Below, one piece after another: positions 1-7,249 of a DNA stretch of 7,952 nucleotides (its first letter is position 1; each line of letters begins with the position of its first letter). The translations under genes were made by a program, and so were the position numbers. The stretch is from the NCBI GenBank assembly GCA_020444765.1, contig JAGRHW010000155.1:1-7952 (forward strand), read 5' to 3'. This DNA comes from Gammaproteobacteria bacterium (GTDB taxonomy: Bacteria > Pseudomonadota > Gammaproteobacteria > Granulosicoccales > Granulosicoccaceae). A model generated the notes under the pieces. It ran no database searches and was not told where the DNA came from. It worked only from the letters and a program-made list of their open reading frames with translations.

Positions 1-1600
1 GGAATACAAGATCGAAAAGGGTATCACCGAATATTCAAATCTCTCGGAACCCCGCTCGGTCGACAAGCCGGTCACCTCACTTGATCCGGCCGCGAAAAAA
101 TCGACCACCGATCACTCCAAACTCAAAGAGCTGGAAGGGCCGTTTTTCAGTGGGCCGGAAGTGACCCGCGCCTGCCTCGGTTGCCACAATATGGCGGGCC
201 ACCAGTTGTCGAATAACAAGCACTGGACCTGGTCCTACGATCATCCGGTCACCGGGCAGAAGCTCGGCAAGAATGTTCTGGTCAATAACTTCTGCACCAA
301 TGCCCGCGGCAACGAGGGCATGTGCGCCCAGTGTCATGCCGGTTACGGCTGGAAGGACGACTCTTTCGATTTTACCAATTTCGAAAACATGGACTGCCTG
401 GCCTGCCATGAGTCCACCGGCACCTACTACAAAACACCGACCACCGATGGCAACGAAGCCTGCTCGATCATGTTCGAGGGTAAAGCGCCGCTGGACTGGA
501 CCTCTGTTGCGCAAAGCGTCGGCATGCCGTCCCGCTCCAATTGCGGCAGCTGTCACTTCTTTGGCGGCGGTGGCGATAACGTCAAGCATGGCGACCTGTC
601 ATCTGCGCTGTTGCATCCGGACAAATCGCTGGATGTGCATATGGATGAAAACGGGCTGAATTTCGCCTGCACCATCTGTCATGTGGGCGAGGGGCATGAA
701 TGGTCCGGCAGTCGCTATATGATGAAGACTTCCGGCAAGGACGAAAAACCCTTGCCCGGCATGCAGCGCGAGACGGCCAGCTGCGCAAGTTGTCACGGTG
801 AACAGCCGCACCCGAGCACCCTCAAGGGTATCAAGCTCAACCAGCATACCGACCGGGTCGCCTGCGAGACCTGCCATATTCCGGAATTCGCGCGCGGTGG
901 CGTCGCCACCAAGGTCGATTGGGACTGGCGCGAGGCCGGCAAATTAAAGGACGGCGTCGGCTATAACGAGGAGGGTTACACTCAGGGTAACGGCAAACAC
1001 CGCCACACCTACAAATCCATCAAGGGTTCGTTCAAATACGGGGAAAACCTGCAGCCCGAATATCACTGGTTTAACGGCGTGATGGATTACACCACCATCG
1101 ACACGGTTTTCGATCCGTCGAACCCTGTCGCGATCAATGCGCCGCAAGGCTCGGCCGATGATCCGGATGCGAAAATCTGGCCCTTCAAGGCGATGCATAC
1201 CATGCAACCCTACGACAAGGGTAACAACACGCTGGTATACATGTACCTGTGGGGCGATGACGACAAGGCCTTCTGGGGCAACTACGATTTCGACAAGGCC
1301 ATCAGGACCGGCATGCAGTTCAGCGAGACCGAATACAGCGGTGAGTACGGCTTTGTCGAGACCTTGTCCTACTGGCCGATCAACCACATGGTGGCGCCCA
1401 AGGAGGATGCGCTGGAATGCCAGGCCTGTCACTCCAGGGAAGGCCGGCTTGCCGAGGTGAAGGGCGTTTTCCTGCCGGGGCGTGACAGTCCGCTGTGGCT
1501 GGATCGCATCGGCATGTTACTGGTTCTCGGTACGCTGGGCGGTGTTGTCGGGCACGGTGTACTGAAAAAACTGACCGGCAAGCGGGGGACGCATTCATGA
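1..1600 (+). CDS. otr: Octahaem c-type cytochrome, tetrathionate reductase (OTR) family, 5' partial
   Basis: The reading frame is open from base 2 (first complete codon), so the true start and the signal peptide lie before the window; the GTG at 161 is internal. About 532 residues are visible, ending at TGA 1598-1600. There are eight CXXCH haem-binding motifs, at bases 173, 323, 395, 542, 668, 782, 863 and 1418. The long gap before the eighth motif, and the conserved stretch with GQKLGKN and YGWKDDSFDF, fit the OTR octahaem family. Known members are periplasmic and reduce tetrathionate, nitrite or hydroxylamine in vitro, with a lysine-ligated active-site haem; the Lys in K-H-W (bases 218-226) is a candidate ligand, unverified. 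The protein ends in a hydrophobic helix (about bases 1496-1565) followed by a basic tail, so it is probably tethered to the inner membrane. The stop overlaps the start of the cytochrome b gene. The family call is firm; the physiological substrate is not known. Confidence 0.9.
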   Translation, partial: EYKIEKGITEYSNLSEPRSVDKPVTSLDPAAKKSTTDHSKLKELEGPFFSGPEVTRACLGCHNMAGHQLSNNKHWTWSYDHPVTGQKLGKNVLVNNFCTNARGNEGMCAQCHAGYGWKDDSFDFTNFENMDCLACHESTGTYYKTPTTDGNEACSIMFEGKAPLDWTSVAQSVGMPSRSNCGSCHFFGGGGDNVKHGDLSSALLHPDKSLDVHMDENGLNFACTICHVGEGHEWSGSRYMMKTSGKDEKPLPGMQRETASCASCHGEQPHPSTLKGIKLNQHTDRVACETCHIPEFARGGVATKVDWDWREAGKLKDGVGYNEEGYTQGNGKHRHTYKSIKGSFKYGENLQPEYHWFNGVMDYTTIDTVFDPSNPVAINAPQGSADDPDAKIWPFKAMHTMQPYDKGNNTLVYMYLWGDDDKAFWGNYDFDKAIRTGMQFSETEYSGEYGFVETLSYWPINHMVAPKEDALECQACHSREGRLAEVKGVFLPGRDSPLWLDRIGMLLVLGTLGGVVGHGVLKKLTGKRGTHS

Positions 1601-2241
1601 GCATGCATTCGGTAAAAATGTTCAATCGCTTCGAGCGGTTCTGGCACTGGACGCAGGTGCTGTTGATTTTCACGCTGATCTTCACCGGCTTTGCCATTCA
1701 CGGCACCCATTCGCTGATCGACTTCGGGCCGGCTGTCATGTTGCATAGCTGGGCTGCGATCGGTCTGGTTCTGTTATGGGTGTTTGCGATTTTCTGGCAT
1801 TTGACGACCGGCGCCTGGCGGCATTACGTGCCGACCTCGAACGGTTTGTTCAAGGTCGCACGGTTTTACGCCTATGGGGTTTTTCGTGGTGAGCATCATC
1901 CCTATAAAAAGACCTTCCGGCGCAAGCACAATCCGTTGCAGGCGCTTGCCTATCTCGGGCTCAAGCTTGTGTTGTTTCCCGCGATCTGGATCAGTGGCGG
2001 CATCTACCTGCTGAGCGGCTTCTTTGCCTCGGACGGTAATCTGCAGATCGTCGCGATCATCCATACCGCGGCCGCTTATCTGATCGTGGTGTTTGTGATC
2101 GCCCATGTTTATCTGCTGACGACCGGGCATTCCTTTATCGCCCATGTCAAACCGATGGTAACCGGTTATGACGATGTCGAGCTTACCGAGGCGGAGTTGG
2201 CGTATTTGAAGCAGGACGATCCGGGCAGTATCCGTAGCTGA
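1597..2241 (+). CDS. Membrane cytochrome b, quinol-oxidising partner of the octahaem cytochrome
   Basis: This is a 214-residue integral membrane protein. ATG 1597 is chosen because it overlaps the upstream stop as ATGA and has a GGGGGA ribosome site about 8 bases before it; the frame is open further upstream, but inside the octahaem gene. Four hydrophobic helices are visible, at about residues 19-37, 50-70, 115-141 and 150-174. Histidines H17 (FWHW), H50 (LHSW), H156 (IIHT) and H170 (IAHVY) fall where the formate dehydrogenase gamma / PhsC / hydrogenase cytochrome b family places ligands for two b haems; H68 is another candidate. A basic loop (residues 97-112) lies between helices 2 and 3, and a short acidic tail ends the protein. 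By family, it takes electrons from membrane quinol and passes them to a periplasmic partner. The overlapping gene makes the octahaem protein that partner. The exact family within the di-haem cytochromes b is uncertain. Confidence 0.85.
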   Translation: MSMHSVKMFNRFERFWHWTQVLLIFTLIFTGFAIHGTHSLIDFGPAVMLHSWAAIGLVLLWVFAIFWHLTTGAWRHYVPTSNGLFKVARFYAYGVFRGEHHPYKKTFRRKHNPLQALAYLGLKLVLFPAIWISGGIYLLSGFFASDGNLQIVAIIHTAAAYLIVVFVIAHVYLLTTGHSFIAHVKPMVTGYDDVELTEAELAYLKQDDPGSIRS

Positions 2242-2255
2242 CCGGTGCAATCAGT

Positions 2256-2299
2256 CAGCCGGCGCCAACAAGCGGAAACGGTTTTGTCGGCGCCGGCTG
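2256..2299. terminator. Long hairpin between convergent operons, probable terminator
   Basis: The left arm CAGCCGGCGCCAACAA (2256-2271) pairs with TTGTCGGCGCCGGCTG (2284-2299) over 16 positions with one mismatch; the loop is 12 bases. It lies 14 bases after the cytochrome b stop and 7 bases beyond the stop of the convergent phosphatase gene. On the + strand it is followed by CAGTTTATTA, a modest T-rich tail. On the - strand the tail is poor, so termination is more convincing for the cytochrome operon than for the transporter operon. Confidence 0.6.
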
Positions 2300-2306
2300 C
2301 AGTTTA

Positions 2307-2894
2307 TTAGCTTATCGAAACCGAGCCATCCTCGAATAACAGCGTTCGGTAGTCGCCGTTGCCGATATCCCTGATGGACATAATGCCCGGCAGCCCGACG
2401 CCAGAATAGTGCGCGATCACCGTTTTGATCAGCATCCAGTGTGAGACCACCAGCAGCGTTTTGTGCGGGTTTTCCTCGGCCAGCGACGCTATCGCGCAGA
2501 CGCCCCGATCGCATAACTGGCGAAAGCTCTCCGCTCCGGGTAGCGCAAACTCGGCCGGGTTTTCGCAAAAAGCCCGGTAAGCCGACGGGTTGGCGGCCCG
2601 GGCCTCTTCGCGGGTTTTGCCTTCCCACGGGCCGAGATTGATTTCCCTCAGTTCGTCCCGCGTGCGCGGTGCCGCGGTTGCCGTGTTTTCAGCGACAATC
2701 GCGGCTGTCTCCACGGCCCGGCCGAGCGGACTGGAATAAAGCGCATCGATGGTTTGATGCCGAAGCTTTTCGGAAAGCCGGCGCGCCTGCTGTTCGCCTT
2801 CTCTGGTCAGCGGCGAGTTCTGGTGTCCCTGCAGCCGGTGCTGCCGGTTCCATTCGGTCTCGCCATGACGGGCGAGCAGGATAGTGGTCTTCAT
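2307..2894 (-). CDS. Histidine phosphatase family protein (phosphoglycerate mutase-like)
   Basis: This is a complete 195-residue cytosolic protein of the histidine phosphatase superfamily, branch 1. The signature RHGETEWN is at residues 9-16, with H10 the expected phosphoryl-accepting histidine and R9 beside it. R59 (in SSPLGRA), E84 as the likely acid (LREINLG) and H152 (VVSHW) complete the usual catalytic set. Length and motifs fit the CobC/PhoE/GpmB-like group, whose members act on small phosphate esters; substrate cannot be told from sequence. No signal peptide is seen. Its ATG overlaps the stop of the ABC ATPase gene by four bases (ATGA), so the two are translationally coupled, and it is the last gene of the transporter operon. 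This suggests it acts on the imported compound or a product of it. A cobalamin-pathway role (CobC) is possible but has no support from the neighbours. Confidence 0.88.
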   Translation of the reverse strand: MKTTILLARHGETEWNRQHRLQGHQNSPLTREGEQQARRLSEKLRHQTIDALYSSPLGRAVETAAIVAENTATAAPRTRDELREINLGPWEGKTREEARAANPSAYRAFCENPAEFALPGAESFRQLCDRGVCAIASLAEENPHKTLLVVSHWMLIKTVIAHYSGVGLPGIMSIRDIGNGDYRTLLFEDGSVSIS

Positions 2895-3994
2895 TTTTCG
2901 AGAAACAGTACATTATCCATATCGAGGTAAAAATGCGCGGTTTCGCCGTTTTGATAATGCGCATCGCCGCTGGTGTGAGGCGACTCGATAAGCAGGGTAT
3001 TGCCGTTCACATTGACCGAGAAGCGCCGGTTGCTGCCGAGAAATTCCTGATATTCGACGACACCCGACAGCAGATCGGGCCGGGCGTCCGTGTTATCGCT
3101 GACGAAATGCGCATTTTGCGGACGAAAGATCAGCATGCCGGCCTGTTCCTGTCCGCGTTGTTCGGGTGCCTGATTCAGTTGCGTATGGAAGCCGTTTTCA
3201 CCGTGGAATTCGACAGCGCCCTGATCCGAGCGAGTGATTTTGCCGTCGATAATATTGGCATGACCGAGAAACTCAGCGACAAAACGGTTTTGCGGCCGGT
3301 CGTAGAGTTCCAGGGGTGAGCCGATCTGCTGGATAACGCCTTGATCGAGGACCGCCATGCGGGACGCGGTTGTATTGGCTTCTTCCTGGTCGTGGGTGAC
3401 GAAGATCGTCGTCAGCTTGAGCTGTTGTTGCAGGGTCAGGATGTCGCGGCGCATCTGCACGCGCAGATTGGCGTCCAGGTTCGACAGCGGTTCGTCGAGC
3501 AATAAAACCTTCGGGCGAATCACGATGGTCCGGGCCAGCGCGACCCGTTGCTGCTGGCCGCCGGACAACTCGTTGGGACGGCGTTCCGCCAGCTCGCTGA
3601 GTCCGACCAGCTCCAGCGCTTCGGCCACACGCCGATTGATTTCCTTTTTGTCCAGCTTGCGTTCGACCAGACCGAAGCCGACATTTTTGGCGACGCTCAT
3701 ATGCGGCCACAGCGCGTAACTCTGGAACACCATGCCGACGTCGCGCTTCCAGGGCGGCAGCTTGACCACATCCTTGCCGCCAATCCGGATCGAACCCTGC
3801 GGCACCGGACCGAAACCCGCGATGGAGCGAAGCAGGGTGGATTTGCCGGAACCCGAGGGTCCCAGAAAAGCGAAGAATTCGCCGGACGGAATATTCAGAT
3901 TGACCCCTTCCAGCACCTTGGTATTACCGAAGGACAGATGAAGGTTTTCGATTTCTATGTTTGCCGAGGCAATATCAGCGGATGTAATCGTCAT
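2891..3994 (-). CDS. ABC transporter ATP-binding protein, Fbp/Phn/Afu (iron or organophosphate) type
   Basis: This 367-residue protein is the energy-coupling subunit of an importer and would act as a dimer on the cytosolic face of the fused permease. All ATPase motifs are intact: Walker [10 protein letters not shown] (45-53), Q-loop Q91, signature LSGGQ (143-147), Walker B VLLLDEP (163-169, catalytic E168) and the switch H201 in [12 protein letters not shown]-type substrate/regulatory domain follows from about residue 245 to the end. The stretch after the H-loop reads EEANTTASR, where many family members have EEAL; I recall an ANT version in transporters annotated for 2-aminoethylphosphonate or iron. 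ATG 3994 begins 11 bases after the permease stop, behind an AGAGCGAG ribosome site. Its own stop overlaps the phosphatase start. The substrate class is inferred from the binding protein and permease, not from this gene. Confidence 0.92.
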   Translation of the reverse strand: MTITSADIASANIEIENLHLSFGNTKVLEGVNLNIPSGEFFAFLGPSGSGKSTLLRSIAGFGPVPQGSIRIGGKDVVKLPPWKRDVGMVFQSYALWPHMSVAKNVGFGLVERKLDKKEINRRVAEALELVGLSELAERRPNELSGGQQQRVALARTIVIRPKVLLLDEPLSNLDANLRVQMRRDILTLQQQLKLTTIFVTHDQEEANTTASRMAVLDQGVIQQIGSPLELYDRPQNRFVAEFLGHANIIDGKITRSDQGAVEFHGENGFHTQLNQAPEQRGQEQAGMLIFRPQNAHFVSDNTDARPDLLSGVVEYQEFLGSNRRFSVNVNGNTLLIESPHTSGDAHYQNGETAHFYLDMDNVLFLEK

Positions 3995-4005
3995 GATCTC
4001 GCTCT

Positions 4006-5706
4006 TTATTGAGAGGTTGTGGCGTGCGCATGCTTGTAATGATTGATGATGCGCTGCGAGAAGTAAGTACCGAGGCCGACGATAACGACGGCGATTATAC
4101 CAAGTGCGGCACCAGGCCCGCGACCGGCCGCGCTTTGCATAAAGATATAGATACCGTAAGCCAGGGGCGCGTCGGCGTTGCTGGCGGTCAGCATGATGGT
4201 GGCCGACAGCTCGACCGCGGCGGTGGCGAAGCTGGTCACGAAACCGGCGAGGATGCCGCCCGACATCAGCGGTATGACCACTTTCCAGACTGTCCGCATA
4301 CGCGTCGCGCCGAGATTCTGGCCGGCCTCCTCAAGCGATATCGACAGCTGCTGCAGGGCCGCCATGCAGGCCCGCAGCGCATAGGGCAGGCGTCTGATCG
4401 CCAACGCAATGACGATGATCACCCACCAGCTGGCCAGCGGTTTGTCGAGCAGTGGAACCTGCACATCGTAAAAGGTACGCAGATAACCTATGCCAAGCAC
4501 GACACCCGGCACAGCCAGCGCGGCGGTTGCCATATAGTCGAGAGCCTTACGACCTTTGATGCCGGTGCGGAACACCAGATAGGCTATCGCTGTGCCGATG
4601 ATGACATCGATCAGCGCCGCAAGACCTGCATACAGCAGGGTGTTGGTGATGTATTGCAGCGACGTGGATTTGGTAAACACCTCGACGTAATGCGCCAGGG
4701 TATAGGCGTCCGGCAGAACGCTGAAAGACCAGATCGTGCCGAAGGAAAGCAGCAGCAGACCGAGGTGCGGGGACAGCACCAGAAACAGGATCAGCAGGAT
4801 GACCGCGTAACTGCCTGCTTTTTCCCACGGCCGCAGATCGCGCTTGATCAGTCCGCCGCCGCCTTTCTGGATCGTCGAATAATCACGCCCGCGCAGGGCC
4901 AGAGTCGATGTCCATAATGCAAGCAGCGAAAAGGCGACCAGAATTACCGAGATCACATAACCCATGGGATCGGAAATGCCGATCGATGAGATCCGCAGAT
5001 AGGCCTGCGGTGCGAGCATGGTATTCACGTTGAGCAGGAGCGGCGTGCCGAGATCGTCAAAAACCTTGAGAAAAACCAGCGCTGCGCCCGCCACATAACC
5101 CGGCATCGCCAGCGGAAAGACGATCCGGCGAAACAGCCGCAGGCCGCTGCTGCCGAGATTCTGCGCCGACTCCTCCATCGAGCGGTCGATATTCGCCAGC
5201 GCCGCCGACAGATTGATCAGAATAAACGGAAAATAGTGAATACTCTCCACCATGATCACGCCGTTCAGCCCGCTCATGATGGGAATGGTAAAGCCGAACC
5301 ATTCATCGAGCAGCAGATTGACCGAGCCGTTGTCACCGAACAGCAACTGCATGGCGACCGCACCGACAAACGGCGGCATGATCAAGGGAATGACGCCCAG
5401 CGTCTGAATGAGAATCGCCCCGCCAAAATTGAAACGGGTGGTGAAATAAGCCAGCGGTAGCGCGAAAATCGAGGCGATCACCACCGACATGCCGGCCACG
5501 TAAAGCGAATTCAGAAACGATTCCTGGAACAGCGGCGTGTTGAAAAAATCAACGAAATTGATCAGCGTGAAGGCGCCGGATTGCGCATCCTGGAAGGCGA
5601 CAAAAACGACTTTGGAGACCGGAATCACCAAAAACAGCAACAGGAAAACTGCAAGCAGAATCGCTATTGATCGCGTTCCCCAGGAAGAGGAATTACTGGT
5701 TACCAT
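4006..5706 (-). CDS. ABC transporter permease with two fused membrane modules (FbpB/AfuB type)
   Basis: This 566-residue protein holds both halves of the translocation channel in one chain. It has two binding-protein-dependent permease modules, at about residues 15-275 and 300-555, each with roughly six hydrophobic segments. Each module has an EAA coupling loop that docks on the ATPase: EESAQNLGSSGLRLF from residue 178 and EEAGQNLGATRMRTV from residue 459, each ending in a P-L-x-x-x-G element. The duplicated layout and length are typical of ferric, 2-aminoethylphosphonate and sugar-phosphate (Afu) importers. The linker (about 272-300) is glycine- and charge-rich. ATG 5706 is preceded by a weak GAGAAA ribosome site and, further upstream, by strong hairpins in a 188-base gap after the binding-protein gene. 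This suggests lower expression than the binding protein. The substrate cannot be read from the permease alone. Confidence 0.92.
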   Translation of the reverse strand: MVTSNSSSWGTRSIAILLAVFLLLFLVIPVSKVVFVAFQDAQSGAFTLINFVDFFNTPLFQESFLNSLYVAGMSVVIASIFALPLAYFTTRFNFGGAILIQTLGVIPLIMPPFVGAVAMQLLFGDNGSVNLLLDEWFGFTIPIMSGLNGVIMVESIHYFPFILINLSAALANIDRSMEESAQNLGSSGLRLFRRIVFPLAMPGYVAGAALVFLKVFDDLGTPLLLNVNTMLAPQAYLRISSIGISDPMGYVISVILVAFSLLALWTSTLALRGRDYSTIQKGGGGLIKRDLRPWEKAGSYAVILLILFLVLSPHLGLLLLSFGTIWSFSVLPDAYTLAHYVEVFTKSTSLQYITNTLLYAGLAALIDVIIGTAIAYLVFRTGIKGRKALDYMATAALAVPGVVLGIGYLRTFYDVQVPLLDKPLASWWVIIVIALAIRRLPYALRACMAALQQLSISLEEAGQNLGATRMRTVWKVVIPLMSGGILAGFVTSFATAAVELSATIMLTASNADAPLAYGIYIFMQSAAGRGPGAALGIIAVVIVGLGTYFSQRIINHYKHAHATTSQ

Positions 5707-5728
5707 GCCGGGTTTCTCGGGTGAAGCG

Positions 5729-5756
5729 GCAGCCGGCCGGCAAGCCGGTCAGCTGC
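5729..5756 (-). other. Imperfect hairpin just upstream of the permease start
   Basis: GCAGC (5729-5733) pairs with GCTGC (5752-5756), and inside it CCGG (5737-5740) pairs with CCGG (5745-5748) around a four-base loop. A three-by-three internal loop separates the two stems. It ends about 22 bases before the permease ATG, close enough to influence ribosome loading. The repeated CCGG units make some self-pairing easy to find by eye, so this is a modest call. Confidence 0.3.
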
Positions 5757-5771
5757 ATTGAAATCCATTTA

Positions 5772-5796
5772 CCCGTCCGCCGGCAGGGCGGACGGG
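5772..5796 (-). other. Perfect GC-rich hairpin between binding-protein and permease genes
   Basis: CCCGTCCGCC (5772-5781) and GGCGGACGGG (5787-5796) form a perfect 10-bp stem with a five-base loop. In the transcript it lies about 100 bases after the binding-protein stop and about 65 bases before the permease start. The downstream sequence is TAAATGGATTTC, not a T run, so a simple Rho-independent terminator is unlikely. A 3'-end stabiliser or partial attenuator that keeps the binding protein more abundant than the membrane subunits is more likely; such intercistronic hairpins are known in binding-protein operons such as malEFG. Confidence 0.6.
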
Positions 5797-5799
5797 CAG

Positions 5800-5882
5800 C
5801 TCAGGGTCTCTCAGAAATCTCTCGTTACCGTGCGCCGGGTGGCGAATGCTCGCGGCGCTACAGAGACTCAGCGGATCCTGAG
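5800..5882 (-). other. Nested, bulged stem structure after the binding-protein stop
   Basis: CTCAGG (5800-5805) pairs with CCTGAG (5877-5882), and GTCTCT (5806-5811) pairs with AGAGAC (5862-5867). This gives 12 bp interrupted by a nine-base bulge on one side. Inside it, GCGCCG (5832-5837) pairs with CGGCGC (5853-5858). The outer stem begins only three bases from the 5772-5796 hairpin, so almost the whole gap can fold. Pairings were found by eye and no folding energy was computed. Confidence 0.4.
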
Positions 5883-5894
5883 GATGAGGAGGAA

Positions 5895-7217
5895 CTACAT
5901 CGCCGCCGCTTGATCGGCAAGCTCCCTGGCCTTGGCGTAATTCGCCTTGACCATTTCGTCCCATTGCTGCTCGATTTCAGCCTGGCGGCCGGCAACCTGA
6001 TCGCTGGCTTTCTTGCGCGACTTCTTGAACACATCAGCAAAGCTCTTGTCGAGGGAGGTCGCTTCGTCGATCGGTGTTTTGGCTACCAGGGCGCGAGCCT
6101 CGGCGATCAGCTTGGCCGCTTCGGCGTTGTCCTTGCCGGCCTGTGCCGCCTCGGCGTCCTGGATTGCCTTGACCGCTGCCTGCAGATCATTCAGGCGGTA
6201 GGTGATCATAACGTCGAACAGCGCGTTGACGAGGTTATAACGGTCGCCCGATTTGACGACATCGTATTTGACCGCTGCACCGATTGACGTGTCCTCGAAC
6301 GGATTGGGAAAACCCGCCGGTGTGTCGGCATAGACTTCAGGTCTTACCGGCAGACGCATGATTTTCGGGTCCAGCAATAATTTCTGGCCTTCGGCGGAAA
6401 GCAGAAATTCGACAAATTGACCGGCCATTTCCGGGTTTGGTGCATTTTTCACGATGCCGATATTTGCTGGCACCAGAGTTGTAATTTTCGGGTAGACAAA
6501 GTCGACGGGAAAGCCTGAAGCTTTGGAGGAGTAACCGAAAAAGTCGATAACGATGCCATAACCGAACTGGCCTGAGTTAACGCCGTCGGGCACACCGAAA
6601 CTGCGTTCGGTGACAGTCTTGAAGTTACCTGCGATATTTTTCCAGGTTGCCCAGCCCTGTTCCCAGCCTTCACCCTGCAGCAGGGTCTCCACGGTCAGGT
6701 GTGTGGTGCCGGAGCGCGAAGGGGCCGACATACCGACATGGCCGTGATAGACCGGGTCCATCAGGTCGCTCCAGTCGGCCGGAATGGGGAGCTTTTTGGC
6801 CTTCACATAACGTTCGTTCCACATGATGCCATAACCCGAGGCAGCAAAACCGAAATAAGTACCGTCGGCATCGTTGATCGGGTAGCTGCCGACGATGTCA
6901 GGGATACCTTTAGTCTTGATCTCGTATTTTTGCAGCAGTCCGTTGTTTTTGAGGACTTCAAACGCATCCGGTGCTGAGACCCAGTACAGATCGGTTGAGT
7001 TGTTACTTGCGGTTTCCTGGATGTACTTCACCCCGGCGGTGGTTTTCTTGTTGAGAACTTCAACGGTGACACCCGGATTTTTCTCTTCAAAGGCTTGTTT
7101 GAAGACGGCGGTCAGGTCTTCGGGAAAAGACGTAATGATGACCAGCTTTTCGTCGGCAGCGAAAGCTGATGAGCAGAGCAGGGTGAGTGAAAAGAAGAAC
7201 GTTGTTAAGGCTTTCAT
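5895..7217 (-). CDS. Periplasmic substrate-binding protein, PgtC-like, of an ABC importer
   Basis: This is a complete 440-residue protein with a Sec signal peptide (MKALTTFFFS..., cleavage likely after AFA, residue 20). ATG 7217 has an AGGA site seven bases upstream. The mature part is a two-lobe solute-binding protein of the iron/organophosphate cluster (start KLVIITSFPEDLTAVFKQAF). PIPADW (145-150), PSRSGTTHLTVETLL (166-180), GWEQGWATW and RSFGVPDG closely match what I recall of Salmonella PgtC, the periplasmic protein of phosphoglycerate induction; the similarity continues through LFDVMITYRL (333-342). The last 100 residues are helical, rich in Ala, Lys and Glu, and make the protein longer than usual family members (about 340). 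Phe-Phe (226-227) lies in the region where FbpA-type ferric proteins carry two adjacent tyrosines. It is first in the operon with permease, ATPase and phosphatase. Phosphorylated organic substrate is favoured; iron is the alternative. Confidence 0.88.
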   Translation of the reverse strand: MKALTTFFFSLTLLCSSAFAADEKLVIITSFPEDLTAVFKQAFEEKNPGVTVEVLNKKTTAGVKYIQETASNNSTDLYWVSAPDAFEVLKNNGLLQKYEIKTKGIPDIVGSYPINDADGTYFGFAASGYGIMWNERYVKAKKLPIPADWSDLMDPVYHGHVGMSAPSRSGTTHLTVETLLQGEGWEQGWATWKNIAGNFKTVTERSFGVPDGVNSGQFGYGIVIDFFGYSSKASGFPVDFVYPKITTLVPANIGIVKNAPNPEMAGQFVEFLLSAEGQKLLLDPKIMRLPVRPEVYADTPAGFPNPFEDTSIGAAVKYDVVKSGDRYNLVNALFDVMITYRLNDLQAAVKAIQDAEAAQAGKDNAEAAKLIAEARALVAKTPIDEATSLDKSFADVFKKSRKKASDQVAGRQAEIEQQWDEMVKANYAKARELADQAAAM

Positions 7218-7228
7218 TGTGAGTTCCT

Positions 7229-7249
7229 CATAATGATTATTGTAATAAT
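7229..7249 (-). promoter_or_regulatory. AT-rich double palindrome, possible operator, partly Fur-box-like
   Basis: Two perfect inverted repeats overlap: ATAAT-G-ATTAT (7230-7240) and ATTATT-GT-AATAAT (7236-7249). Read on the - strand, 7247-7229 matches the 19-base Fur consensus at 14 of 19 positions by hand count, with one half nearly perfect (ATAATCATTAT). It sits in the leader, next to the ribosome site of the binding-protein gene and just downstream of the predicted transcription start, where a bound repressor would block expression. AT-rich DNA matches this consensus easily, so Fur binding is only a possibility. Confidence 0.4.

Noticed and set aside
161..163. GTG as the start of the octahaem gene
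   Set aside because: The frame is open back to base 2, and the upstream residues, including LEGPFFSGPEVT just before the first haem motif, look like family sequence. No ribosome site precedes the GTG.
77..1432. Long antisense open frames (77-589 and 944-1432) opposite the octahaem gene
   Set aside because: They have no recognisable motif and lie wholly within a coding frame that carries eight haem motifs. High-GC codon usage produces such antisense frames.
1495..1596. A longer N-terminus for the cytochrome b, starting at ATG 1495
   Set aside because: The extra residues are basic and unlike the family, and would overlap the octahaem gene by about 100 bases. ATG 1597 has the ATGA overlap and a ribosome site.
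4009..4917. A 302-codon open frame on the + strand opposite the permease gene
   Set aside because: Its translation is rich in Gln, Arg, His and Asp with no domain pattern, as expected for the antisense of a hydrophobic protein. The permease frame on the other strand is complete and has two EAA loops.
5772..5796. Rho-independent terminator after the binding-protein gene
   Set aside because: The stem is perfect, but no T run follows it in the transcript direction, and the permease and ATPase genes downstream lack another visible promoter.
2891..7217. Firm annotation as a ferric iron transporter
   Set aside because: The permease and ATPase family covers several substrates. The binding protein matches PgtC-like motifs and appears to lack the tyrosine pair, while the Fur-like site is only a partial match in AT-rich DNA.
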